A stretch of 64,000 bases of DNA from Owenia fusiformis (lineage: Eukaryota; Annelida; Polychaeta; Sabellida; Oweniidae), in contig CAIIXF020000002.1 of the NCBI GenBank assembly GCA_903813345.2, positions 29,756,926 through 29,820,925 of the forward strand, read 5' to 3'. The position numbers and the translations under genes are program-made. Below are positions 1 to 12,000 of the stretch, piece by piece (the first letter of the stretch is position 1; each line of letters begins with the position of its first letter). Under the pieces are notes generated by a model, which worked only from the letters and a program-made list of their open reading frames with translations, searched no databases and was not told where the DNA came from.

Positions 1-960
1 TAACTGATACTATTCCTTATTAATGAGTGGAATTAAGTAATTTGCAAATTTACTCTGTTACTGTTTGTAATAGCCGATTTTTTTAAGGCACTTTTTTATT
101 TAATTTTGCACCACTGTAATAATACTGTCACCACCCATTAATTTTCATTCAAAATTTTACCGCTCACTTTTGAAAAATTAGGGAGAACACTGAATATGCT
201 ATTAAATAGAAGAAACTGTGGTCTTTAATTAATGGTTACAAATGCAGATCAATTAAAAACATGACTTAAAATAACATGACTTTATGGAAACCATCCGATT
301 TATAAAAAAATCAACATCACATTTAACAGCTCTCTCCATTTTTTAGTTTTAAAAGATGTACTGAATAGTGTTGAGTTGCCAAGCTGAGAACATCTTCCCA
401 AAAATCTCTGCAACCTTATGCAGTCATCATTTCCATATCATCATTGCACACAAATATCTTTCTAACAATACATTCAAAAGAAAGGTGGACACATCAAGGA
501 TTAAGGCACACCCAAAGAGTACATTAAATCAACATAAAGGTTGTGATTATTAAGAATCATGGCTTATGAAAACTCTTGGAAATGTTGGAAAATTCAGAAT
601 GAATATATATTTTTAATACTCACATAATAGTACATTTCCTCTTCTTAAACACCAGGACATCGCATCTCAGACATACATTCATCTTCTGAAAGTACAAAAT
701 GGGGTTCATAATTTAGATCTAAAACATTTGAGCAGCTCTTGCTAAGTTTGAGTATGTATGCTTGGTATTTTGATGCAATCCTCAATGGATTCACATGTTT
801 CTCTCTATTAATCCATTCATTTGTTGAAATTAACAGATCTCTAAAAAACTCAAATTATTATACTAGATTCCTCTTTTAAACTCAAAAAGTAGAAAACAGC
901 AATTGTGAATAATTCCAAATGAAGTAGGATTATTTCAATCAATATTCCAACATATGAACT
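1..960. other. AT-rich flank, nothing recognised
   Basis: No splice-bounded frame, RNA motif or inverted terminal repeat stands out. The open frames are short with no family pattern. Confidence 0.5.
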
Positions 961-974
961 CTCACATAGAGAGA

Positions 975-1130
975 CTGATTGAGAGAGTGAATGAGTTACT
1001 GAACTTCTGATTGAGAGTGAGATAATGACTAAGGAAGTAAGTGACTTACTAAGTGACTGAGTAAGTGGCTTGCTGGCTGGCTTGCTGGGTGGCTGGATGG
1101 CTGGCTTGCTGGGTGGCTGGCTGATCAACT
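975..1130. repeat. short-period tandem repeats
   Basis: A degenerate GAGTGAnTGA/AAGTGACTTA stretch passes into a clean GGCTGGCTTGCT / GGGTGGCTGGAT array. The minus-strand frame through it (Pro-Ser-Lys repeats) is a by-product of the repeat. Confidence 0.8.
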
Positions 1131-1450
1131 CCACATTATGGAGATAAGCTTAAACATAAGTTAAGACATAAGTTAAGACAAGAGATCTCTTAGGGAACTC
1201 GACAATACTGATTCTGATTGACATTTTTACTTGAATTTTTGGACAGCCCGTCCGTGGTCCCGTCCCCAAAAATAAGAAATCAGGAGACCATTGTGCAATA
1301 ATATTTGGAAAAGTATATTGATATTGTACATGAATGACATTTGGATATTTCAGATTATTTAGTTTTTTTTGTGCAATAACCCTGTGCCCTCTTATAATGA
1401 ATTTCAGCCATGTTACAATGTATCTTTTTGAAAATACTATGGCAGAGAAG

Positions 1451-2870
1451 CACACATGCTATCTATTGCAAGACTTATGCCTAGCACAACTGTCACCATG
1501 TTATTAAGTGTTCTTAAGTTTCGCAAGGATCTTGCCATGGTCGTGGTGGTATTATCGTGAAAGCCTGGTATAACCGTGACAATGCTATATTATATTGCAA
1601 GGCCTGTCATGACTGTGGTAATGTTTAAGCCTGATATGACAGTCGCAATGGTTGCAAGGCCTGTCACGACCGTGGTAATGTTAAAGCACAATATGACTGT
1701 GACAATGGTTATATTAAATAGCATTTAGTAGCATTGCAAATTTCATAGAATGATTAACTACCTTAAATATGTGAATCTAGACTTCTATACATGAACATGG
1801 TACTCACGCACATCGATACATAACATTTTAGAATCATTTAACTCATAATTCATTTCCGAACACTATAATTTTAATCTCATTCAAGAACGAGAAACATTGT
1901 CACAGTCATATCAGGCCTTATTTATAATAAAGCACTGTCGCGGTCATATCAGGGTTTAACATTACCACGGTCATGACACTGGCCTTGCAATATAATATTA
2001 CATTGTCAAGGTTATACCAGGCTTTCACGATAACACTACCACGGTCATGGCAGGATCATTGTGCAACATAAAAACACATGCTATCTATTGCAAGACTTAT
2101 GCCTGGCACAATCGTTGACATGTTATTAAGTGTTTTTAGGTTTCGCAAGGATCCTGCCATGACCGTGGTATTGTTATCGTGAAAGCCTGGTATAACCGTG
2201 CCAATGCTATATTATATTGCAAGGCCTGTCATGACCGTGGTAATGTTAAAGCCTGATATAACTGTGACAATGTTCACGTTCTTGAATGAGATTAGAATTA
2301 TAGTTTGTGGAAATGAATTATGAGTTAAAGTAGTAGTAGTATCCTAGATTTACATATTTAAGGTAGATAAATGATGACGTTTTCGATTACAGTATTCTCA
2401 TGCTACTAAATGTCACTAATATAACCATTGTCACGGTCATATTGTGCTTTAACATTACCACAGTCATGACAGGCCTTGCAACCATTGTCATGGTCATATC
2501 AGGCTTTAACATTATGATGGTCATGACAGGCCTTGTAACCATTGTCACCGTCATATCAGGCTTTAACATTACCACGGTCATGTCAGGCCTTGCAATATAG
2601 TATAGTATTGTCACGGTCACATCAGGCTTTAACATTACCACGGTCATGACAGACCATGCGATATAATATAGCATTGTCACTGTTATACCAGGCTATCACG
2701 ATAACACTTCCACGGTCATGGCAGGATCCTTGCGAAACTTAAAATTACTTAATAACATGGTGACGGTTGTGCCAGGCATAGGTCTTGCAACAGATAGGGT
2801 CTCCATAAAAATACTTGATAACATGGTGACGATTGTGCCAGTCATACATGTAAGTCTTGTAGATAGGGTC
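1451..2870. repeat. 1.3-kb imperfect palindrome built of ~50-bp repeats
   Basis: The unit GGCCTGTCATGACCGTGGTA + ATGTTAAAGCCTGATATGAC + TGTGACAATG recurs in blocks: plus orientation at about 1490-1710 and 2100-2280, inverted at about 1900-2075 and 2405-2790. Single-copy arms (ATTCATTTCCGAACACTATA near 1855 and its reverse complement near 2300) also mirror each other, with a centre near 2.09-2.13 kb. The frame encoding MTVVMLKPDMT repeats is a by-product. Confidence 0.8.
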
Positions 2871-3545
2871 TTGAGAAGCATCAACATATAAGAGGTCACA
2901 CACTTTATTAGCCAAACTAGAACTAATTCAAGATAAACGAAAGTCATTTATGTACAATAGGAATATGGCAGTGAAATTTTTTGAAAATCAAAATCAATGG
3001 GCGATAATTCATCATACTCACTTTACGGGAAAATTACAAGTTTTATGTTGAATTTATCAGAAAAAATCATTACCCTGTTTGATCCTCGCTTAGTCTTGTT
3101 CACTTTGAGCAACTTCTTACCTTCAGATCGGCTATATTGATTACAAACTAACGGTACAAAACTTCCAGAAAGATATTTCGGCAAAATAGCACGGTTTAAG
3201 AGCGCTCTGATTGGTTGGATTTGTAGCACGGGTTAGGAGCGCCTCTATCGGTTGGACTTCGAACTACATTCCAGCACGGGTGTGAAAGCCCAACTGTTCT
3301 GGGCTACCCAAGTGTTCTGTCTCTTGCCCAACTGTTCTGACAACCTAAGTGTTCCGAGTTCACATATATTTTATAATATCTTAAAATTCACAAGAGAGGG
3401 TGCCAAAAGTTAAAAGTGCCACACGATTAAGAAAGAGAGCCAGAAAATGTCAAAAAATTGTCCATTATTAGAAATACGCACCCATTTTTTTCAAAAGAAC
3501 AATTTTCCTGAACAAGTTGATACATACTTAGTATTCCTGAAACTG

Positions 3546-4375
3546 AGACCCAGTTAGCCTTGCCCAAGTCGGTCTCTTTTACTATCTTAATTTCTATTAT
3601 GACCGACTTGTACCAAAGAGAAAGCCACGTTCTTTACCGACTCAATGTTTATGTCGGTAATTTGACCAATCAACGACGGCCCTGCAGCGTTAGCTCATTA
3701 TTATGCGCGGTCAAAAACAAGTACACTTTTTAGTTTTCGCCGGGACTTTTCACGAACAAATCCTGCATGAATTCATCATCAAAATACAAATATTATATCA
3801 GATAAATATCAATCAGAGTTTAGTGGATGCATCGATCGGTAACCGGAGGTGAGAAGATTTCAACAATAAACGTTGAAACGATCGCTGAATTCAAATGAAC
3901 ATGTACATGTGATGTAGGCTGAGATTCGATCACTGATCAAAGACTACATGACCCGCTACATTGGACTAGGTCTTGCATTTTCATCGCAAAATCAGTTTTA
4001 AATCTATTGCATGATTTAATTTATATTAATGACTTACATTCCCTATGTACATTTAATTACATAATATATTGTAACTCTAAAGAAACGATCGATCAGATCA
4101 TTGAATTTCAAGTCGTAGACGGGAAGATTGCTTTGCTTATGCATGCGGGTCAACGATTGGTCAATTAGCCTGAAGTCACACGTCGTGTCCACGCGTATAT
4201 CTGTCAATATATAAGGTTTCGCGATACCCCTGATAGCGTAGGTATTATGGAAATCTCGAAACCGTTGAATATCTTAGCATAATATCAGCAGCGATGTATT
4301 GGATTGTACAAGGCGGTAATAATTCAAGATCAGATAAGTAAAAAAAATACCGACTTGGGCAAGGCTAAGACCCAG
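3546..4375. mobile_element. MITE-like element with 27-bp inverted termini
   Basis: The left end TTAGCCTTGCCCAAGTCGGT is matched, inverted, by ACCGACTTGGGCAAGGCTAA at 4349-4368; with flanking bases the match is about 27 bp. The inside has no coding frame. It sits inside a wider inverted pair (GGGCTACCCAAGTGTTCT near 3300 and its complement near 5560). Confidence 0.6.
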
Positions 4376-4482
4376 TCTACATATATCGATATATTCTGTC
4401 CAAATATCCTATTGCTCAGGAGTGTTCCATGGTGCAAAGGTCGAACACCCGGGGATTTGACACTCCTCAATGGGTGCCCTGT

Positions 4483-5362
4483 TACACTCCCCTCCATAAG
4501 TTAGGCAACATTAGCTCCCCCATTGAACTACGTGTTAAAAGCCTCTTTACCTTTGAATTTTTATTTACTTAACCAACCATGAAAATACTTATACTATTAA
4601 CGGAAACGTAATTTGACTTTATTTCCAATACCTCAACATTTTCTCAATTTTTTCCCTCAATTACAATAAGTTGAAAATTGATGATAAATTTGATGAATTT
4701 TGAAAATCGACATTCCCATGTTAACCAATGGGAAACGATAGGTTTGCCGCAAGTCATATGACAGAATATCCATCCATCCGAGTCCTTGCAAAAAAATACG
4801 AATAAGGCAGGCAATTGAATTAGTGTTAACTTTATTTAACAAAAAATTGATATGTTTCTTCAGGTTCAACAAAGTTATAGGGCTTTAAAGTCAAAATAGT
4901 TTTTCAAAAAACCTTTCCCATTGAAATAACTCAGGAGGCGAAAAATTATTTTCAAAAATGACTTTGAAGCGCTGTAACTTTAGTATTCATCAAATAAACT
5001 AAACACTTAGTGTACAAAAAAGTTAGACAATTCAATTTTCTATATAATTTTTTTTTGCTGAATCTTTTACTGAAAATATATCCTGATTTCTGATTTGCCC
5101 AAACCCTCCATTTCCCATTGAATTACATGGGAATGACGATTTTCAAAAATTCATTAAATTTATCATCAATTTTCGACCTATTCTAATTGAGGAAAAAATT
5201 GAGAAATTTTGGAGGTATTGAAAATAAGGTCAAGTTACGTTTCCATTAATATTATAAGTTATCTCATCGCCGGTTAAGTAAATAAAAATTCAAACCTAAA
5301 GAGGCTTTAACACGTAGTTCAATGGGGGAGCTAAGGTTGCCAAACTTATAGAGGGGAGTGTA
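4483..5362. mobile_element. 880-bp palindromic MITE, copy A
   Basis: The ends TACACTCCCCTCCATAAGTT and its reverse complement are continued inward by long near-palindromic arms (CCTCTTTACCTTTGAATTTT and its mirror). TA at both outer ends fits a Tc1/mariner-type TA duplication with CACTCCCC termini. It is in reverse orientation to copy B at 9817, and the 71-residue frame inside is shared between copies as part of the repeat. Confidence 0.85.
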
Positions 5363-5518
5363 GTTATATATAAAAAAAGGAAAATCTTTTGTACATGAGA
5401 CAGCCACATTATAAGTGATTTGATTAACTTAATTTCAACAGTCATCTCTGTAGAAATCTAAAATTGGATTAGAAATTGAAAAATCACCATATCGAGTGTA
5501 TTTGCTAAAATAAGTAAA

Positions 5519-5755
5519 CCCAGAATACTTGGGTCAATTCAGAATATTTCGGCAGGAGTCGGAATACTTGGGTAGCCCGGAACACTTGGAGCTTCACAAA
5601 CGGGTTTGATCTGAGGCCCAGGGTTTGATCGAACCTCAAACATGGCTAAATTCTAGCACGGGTTTGATCAACCTCAAACACGTGCTAAACTTAAGCACGG
5701 GTTTGATCAATCTCAAACACGTGCTAAACTTTAGCACGTGTTTGATGTGTATCCG
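5519..5755. repeat. 36-bp tandem repeat with palindromic unit
   Basis: About four copies of GCACGGGTTTGATCAACCTC + AAACACGTGCTAAACT; each unit can fold on itself (GCACGGGTTTGA / TCAAACACGTGC). Preceded by AATACTTGGGTAGCCCGGAA, the inverted partner of sequence near 3300. Confidence 0.75.
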
Positions 5756-5899
5756 GCATCGAGTGCTTCTGCCAAAACTAGAGAATAATGGCCAGTAATG
5801 CTACTTTGTTCCCTAAATTGCTAGAAATTGCTAAATTTTTGGGAACACCAAAGGGGGAGAGCTAGTCACTGATAAGGGGAGATGGACTTCTTTTATATA

Positions 5900-6485
5900 C
5901 AGTAAAACCTGCCTCAGTGAACACCTGTCTCTAGTAGACATCTTTCCTCTGAACATTACTCTACTGACGACTTTTGCATAAACTGCCCTCTCTGTAGTGA
6001 AACCCTACCTATTGTCACGCGGTACTAACTTTGACCGTTAATTTGAATTTTTGACCTACCAGATGCTCGAAAATCAAGGATTGCGAGTCTCATACTGCAC
6101 CGTTTTTCTTCAAACTTATACCATTAAAAGCAAAACAAAATTGCCTTTCTGTCGGTGCATTACTTTATTGTAAAGATTCCCTCGTTCTAGCAGCGTTTTG
6201 GTCCCCAGCTGTTAGAAGGCCTTCATATAGCTGGGGACCAAAATGCCGCTGGAAGTAGGGACTCTGTTTAAAAGTAGAATGTACAAACAGAAAGGGATTT
6301 TTGTTATGCTTTGAATGGAACAAGTTTGAAGAAAAACGGTGCAGTATGAGACTCGTAATACTTGATTTTCAAACATCTGGTAGGTCAAAAATTCAAATTA
6401 ACGGTCGAAGTTAGTATCGCGTGATTGTACACTGAGCGATTTTTTACGGTGAATACTAAAAATGTTCAATAAACAGGTTTTACTG
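5900..6485. mobile_element. 586-bp foldback MITE (pogo/Tigger-like ends)
   Basis: Termini CAGTAAAACCTG and CAGGTTTTACTG; the arms mirror each other (GACCTACCAGATG / CATCTGGTAGGTC, AAAAACGGTGCAGTATGAGA) around a central hairpin GGTCCCCAGCT...AGCTGGGGACC. CAGTNNAACCTG termini recall pogo/Tigger non-autonomous elements. Confidence 0.7.
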
Positions 6486-6726
6486 CATAAACAAAATTAA
6501 ACAAGTGAAAAGGGTGCCAGTTTTTTTTGTATGCATACACCTTAAATACCGTCTTGGTCTTAACAATGGGTATAATACCCATCAGCAAACATCACGTATA
6601 CTGCTATGTCAGCTAAACTGTGTGAATCACAACAAAGAAAATGGTAATTCTCTGTATCTTTTGAGATGTAAATGAAGAATATGAGTGGCAATCCATATGC
6701 CAGTCTAATGTGTAAATAACATCATA

Positions 6727-6880
6727 CCAGTGTGAAAGAAATTATGGTCCCCCAGGGATTATGGTCCACCCTTTTAAAGGCCCTTACTGGCCCTGATTGT
6801 GTATAAGATAATGACGGAAAGAGCACAAAGATGTCACCATATAAATCAATGGAGAGTAGGACCTCCTACCATTTTACACC
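6727..6880. mobile_element. short MITE family D, copy 1
   Basis: CCAGTGTGAAAG start and TTTTACACC end; the inside (ATGGTCCACCCTTTTAAAGG, AATCAATGGAGAGTAGGACC) is shared with copies at 42724 and 50612. Lies 1 kb past the receptor poly(A) site. Confidence 0.75.
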
Positions 6881-7843
6881 TTGTGTCCGAAAAAAATCAA
6901 AATAAAACGAATATAACTCTTTTTCTCCTTCATCAAAAAACTTTGACACGACATCTTTATTTTCCAATAAACAGGTTGAAATTCAGAAAAATTACAAATT
7001 ATTACTGAGAAACTTGAGATCGAATTGGTTAAATTGAATTGATTAAATTGATGATTCAAAAGGAAAATCGCGATTGATGTAAAGATAGATCCAATCAAGC
7101 GTGATCTGATTATCAAATGTTCACATTTCAAGTTATTATACAGTGTGAGATACATGTAACATATTTGGGACTGAAGAAAAATGCTCAAATTTAGAGGTGT
7201 CAGTCATCGGATGACAGATACTGTTCAGATATACAAGTTTCACTCTACTTGCGAATAGAATAACAAATCATAGAAATACCACTAACCATTATTAGGCACT
7301 GGAATAATCAATTATATTGAAATATACATTTGCTAAAAGTGTGACCCATTCATGAGTACAATATTCCTCTCTACGCGATTTTGTAATAAACATACGTGAG
7401 CAAGAAAACAGGTGAGCAAATAAAGCTGTTTTCAATTTGAAGATCAAGACGTCATAGTCGTAAATGATTAAAGCAATGATTACATCAATTGACTAAAACG
7501 GCAGATAACATGTCCCACCCTTACATCGTTATCCATCTTTGCATGTACTCCGATTATGCTGATTATTGGAAGAACGATGAACATTTTAGAAAACTAACAA
7601 TGGAAATATATAGATGGCATGCAGTAGAAATGCATCCATATTTCAAAGACGTGTTTCGAACTCTTGGATAAGGTGAATTGTGGTACAGCACTTGTCCGGA
7701 TTAGAGCCAACACAAAATTTTAAAAAGCAAGCCCAATATCCTGATTTCATTCTGTGTTTTCATTAAATATTGTAGTGAATACATTCACGTTATTCAAACA
7801 ACGTTTAAAATAAATTCATAAAATCTTGAATGCTGGAATATAA
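6881..7843. other. AT-rich flank, nothing recognised
   Basis: Includes a 60-codon frame at 7489-7671 (starting TTG) with no recognisable family pattern and no splice or promoter support. No other feature seen. Confidence 0.4.
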
Positions 7844-7853
7844 TTTATTTATT
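7844..7853 (-). promoter_or_regulatory. tandem polyadenylation signals
   Basis: Two overlapping AATAAA hexamers on the minus strand (AATAAATAAA), about 90 bases past the stop at 7944. This implies a 3' UTR of roughly 110-130 bases, very short for a receptor gene. A more distal site cannot be excluded. Confidence 0.6.
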
Positions 7854-7943
7854 CGCATATTCATTTAACATAAATATCATAGATTGGATATCATTAATTA
7901 TAAACCGCACTGATATAATTTTATAGTATTATACTGTAGATAA

Positions 7944-9063
7944 TTAAACATAAGTAATATCAAATTCAAGATCACTTAAGGACTTCAATTCTCGTTGTAT
8001 CTTGGCCAATTCACCCTGGAGTGCCTTTATCTTTTTTCTACGTTTTAAACCCCTATCATTTAAACAATTATGAGCAACAGCGTTATCCTGACCATTGTTA
8101 TTTGGCACAGGATCATTGATTTTGTCTATATCAGTCGTCTGAGTCTCTTGTTCATGTGTCAGCGTATCAGGAATATGGTCATTTGTAATACATGCATGTG
8201 ATTCAGGTTTGTTATCAGCAATGTCAACCAGTTTTATAAAAGAATCATTTTGGAAGACGGGTGGCATTTTATTATTATGGATAACGTTTCCAACTGGCTT
8301 CATGGATGGTAATTCATAAAGGAAGTCATCGCTGAAGTCATACATCAGACTTCGTTCCGGTCTTATATGTTTTGGAGTGTATGTTTCTTTATGGTGTGGA
8401 TTGACTTCCCAGGGATCGTGGAATGTAGTTGTTACTGGTGGTGGAGTACCTCCTAGATTTTCACTGCGGAGTTTGAATGGATCTTTGCATTCGATAGTTG
8501 TATTATGATTGTCATGTCTATCATGGCCTGTATTATGATAGCCTGGATTGAAACAGGGTGAACCAATCGGTAAATTATTTGGGGGATTTGCTTTAGTCAC
8601 ATGATTACACATTTCTGATTTATGTTCAGTTTGATCGTCTGTCACTCGACATTGATTTTTTATTACATGAAAAGGTGCTTCGGTCTCAGCCACTGGATCC
8701 AACCCAGCTGCTTTTAATCTAACACTCATTGCTTTACTATTATTCAGAACTATAGGAGGTGGTTTTGAAGGGGCATTACACATAGGCAACGATGTTGATC
8801 TACTCCAGGCGTGTGAGGGATCCTCCGTACATGGTGGTGTTGTATCGTCAGTAAGGTCTTCACAAACTGTTAACATATCTGCCTTTTTAATCGACATCGT
8901 GTGGAATCCAGAATCCTCAGTCTCAGAGCGCCCTCTTTTTAGTTGACGTTTTACTTTTTTGTCATGGCGACGTTTGTTTTTCACGTGGTTGTAGACATTT
9001 TTTGAACCATCTGGCGATGACAGACCACATGTAACATCGTCTTCATCCGAGATAGAATCATAC
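7944..9063 (-). CDS. exon 17: long C-terminal tail with terminal coiled coil and PDZ ligand
   Basis: One base plus 372 codons and TAA. The acceptor is TTTAAAG|G with a poor pyrimidine tract; the alternative upstream AG would reach a stop at once. The tail starts YDSISDEDDVTCGLSS, then a basic patch (KNKRRHDKKVKRQLKRGR), then a long polar stretch rich in Pro, His, Asn and Asp. The end is KIKALQGELAKIQRELKSLS (hydrophobic residues at 3-4 spacing, a second short coiled coil) and finally FDITYV, whose T-x-V end fits a class I PDZ ligand. At about 370 residues this exon alone exceeds the whole GABBR1 tail. The first in-frame GTG at 8984 is not a start. Confidence 0.85.
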
Positions 9064-12000
9064 CTTTAAATACATTTTCTGAGATTACTTAGGCGTTTTA
9101 TACCATGATATTGAATGAGTTTGGCTGTCTCAGTATTAACTACTCTCAAAGATTATGGGAAACCACATGCTCATCGACGAAAAAATGAACTTGATATATA
9201 TGATTTTCATGAAGTTTTGTTGATCATGATTTAACTTTAAATTAACATTTAGCCCAACTTACATCTTTAATTTGAATCGAACAAATTTGTTTTTCTCTTG
9301 TTGAGCATTGCAAGTACACTGAGTAAAAAACGTCAGAGAATGAAATACTTTGACGACAAGGTGAAAAAACGACCAGACGATTACGTACATCAACGAGGAG
9401 GGATTTTTTCAATTTTATTACCTTGGTACATTCACCGAAGAGAAACAGTATCATGGCAAAATATAGAATGGTTACATATCTCACCTCTGTCTTGTATACT
9501 CAATACGTTTTTTAAGTAATGGCGTACTGTCGACATTCCCTTCTGGATAAAGGAAGTACAGCTCCTCATCCATTTCGTCATCCGACATCTCAACTAGACG
9601 CTCCAGGCGACATATCTCTTGTTCTAGCTAAAAACATTAGTCAATTACACAAATAAGAGAACACCACAACTTAATTTATTAAAGGTTTCAAAGAATGTCT
9701 TTTCAACTACAAAAATATAACCTTTCAAACACATAACGTTTTAAATGTTTATGTTTTCGGTTATTTTCAATTGCACAGACATACAAAAAGGACAGGGCTT
9801 ATGCCGAAAAAAGTTGTACACTCCCCTCCATAAGTTTGGCAACCTTTTTTCCCCATTGAAGTACGTGTTAAAGCCTCTTTACGTTTGGATTTTTATTTAC
9901 TTAACCGGCGATGAAATAACTTATAATATTGATTGAAACTTAACTTGACTTTATTTCCAATACCTCAAAATTTTCTCAATTTTTTTCCTCAATTACAATA
10001 GGTCGAAAATTGATGATAAATTTGATAAATTTTTGAAAATCGTCATTCCCATGTAATCCAATGGGAAATGGAGGGTTCGGGGCAAATCAGAAATCAGGAT
10101 ATCTTTTCAGTAAAAGATTCAGCAAAAAATATTTTTATATAGAAAATTGAATTGTCTAACTTTTTTGAACACTAAGTGTTTAGTTTATTTGATGAATATT
10201 AAAGTTACAGCGCTTCAAAGTCATTTTTGAAAATAATTTTCCACCTCCTGTGTTATTTCAATGGGAGAGGTTTTTTGAAAAACAATTTTGACTTTAAAGC
10301 CCTATAACTTTGTTAAACCTGAAAGAACATATCAATTTTTTGTTAAATAAAGTTAGCAAATTCAATTTCCTGCCTAACTCGTATTTTTTGCAAGGACTCG
10401 GATGGATGGATATTCTGTCATTTGACTTGCGGCAAACCTACCATTTCCCATTGGTTAACATGGGAATCTCGATTTTCAAAAATTCATCAAATTTATCATC
10501 AATTTTCGACCTATTGTAATTGAGGAAAAAAATTGAGAAAATTTGGAGGGATTGGAATTAAAGTCAAATTACGTTTCCATCAACATTATAAGTATTTTCA
10601 TCGCAGGTTAAGTAAATAAAAATTCAAAGGTAAAGAGGCTTTAACACGTAGTTCAATGGGGGAAAAAAGGTTGCCAAACTTATGGAGGGGAGTGTACATA
10701 TACAGAGCCTATAAATGAGATTTCAATCAAAGGGAAAATGCGTTTCAGGCTACCACCAGTGCAAGCGTCATCAAAATATAAGGGGGTTAAAGCAACACGT
10801 TTTTAACAGTTAACCATGAGGTCGTGAGTTCGAGGCGCGTTTATTCTCCTTCATAGTATCTAATTGTGTGATTGAGTATAGGGTAAAAGTAAAACAGTTG
10901 CAATTTTAAAATACCTGGAAAAACAACTATGAGCGGGATGGGAATCCCTGGGTCATAATCCCGGTCATAATATCACACGTACGCGTAAACGTTTTTGAAC
11001 AATATATATACATTAAGACGATTCAGCTTCACGTTTTTAAGAGAACCTGTACTCGAGCGTGTAATATTTTGGCCCCCGGGGATTACTGTCCCGCTCTCAA
11101 TTAACTTTCCCAGGGACCTAATTACAATTACCTCAATGCTTAATCGGCCAAGTAAACACTACAAATGGGAGAACTAATCCATAGAGAACCACAATATTCT
11201 ACACGTTCACGTACAAAATTAAAAAACGTGTATCTTAACCTCCCTATTATAATCACCTCAACGAGTTCTCGTTTGTATACCCTGTTCTGAACCTCGGCTC
11301 TGTAATACATCTCTTTCTTCTCATCTACTGCAAATCTCCGAACGTTCGCCTCAACCATGAGTCCACTCGTTGTTATAATAGGATTACCATCTGATTTTAT
11401 TATGAAATATATCTATAAAATAAAAGTAGAGAAAATGATTGTCGAGAGATCCTACAATCTAATGGGGAATGTGCATTGTTTCTCAATACAGTTTGGGATA
11501 TTGGGGTTTGTCTTTTAACATGTCACAAAATTTAGTATTTTCCTTTTGGCACTTGTTCATACATATTCATTTTCACCTACCTTTGGAACAAATAAAAGGC
11601 ACAGACTGGCAGTGGTTGAGAGTAGAACAAACGATGAGATGATGACGTATGATAGTGTTGGTTGCTCGTTCAATATGGAAGACAAAGCAACTACAATCAC
11701 ACTGACTGTTACGACGTTGTATACATTCATCCCTAAAACACATATTGAGAGGCAAGATAAGATTCGGGTTAACATAAGGTCTAACAATATCAGCGAGAAC
11801 GGAAACTGTGGCACAAATGGGCTTTTAAGAGGACTCCTGGTACTTCTAAAGTGCCGACAGCTAATTCCATATACAATAATGTATGATGCTAATGCCTCTT
11901 ATGCCTCTAGGAAACAAACCATTACCATGCAATATGTCACCACCTGCCATTTATTACAGACGCCGCTTGCCGAACGCCTTGCGCCACCCGCCGAGCACCG

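Noticed and set aside
2387-2680. Minus-strand repeat protein (MTVVMLKPDMT repeats)
   Set aside because: Produced by the underlying ~50-bp DNA repeat; no start context, splice sites or conservation argument.
4657-4872. 71-codon frame similar to one at 10310-10519
   Set aside because: The similarity arises because both lie in copies of the same palindromic MITE; a non-coding repeat explains it.
7944-8984. 346-codon minus-strand frame as an independent gene
   Set aside because: Its first codon is GTG, not ATG, and the frame is open upstream to an acceptor in phase with exon 16; it is the last receptor exon.
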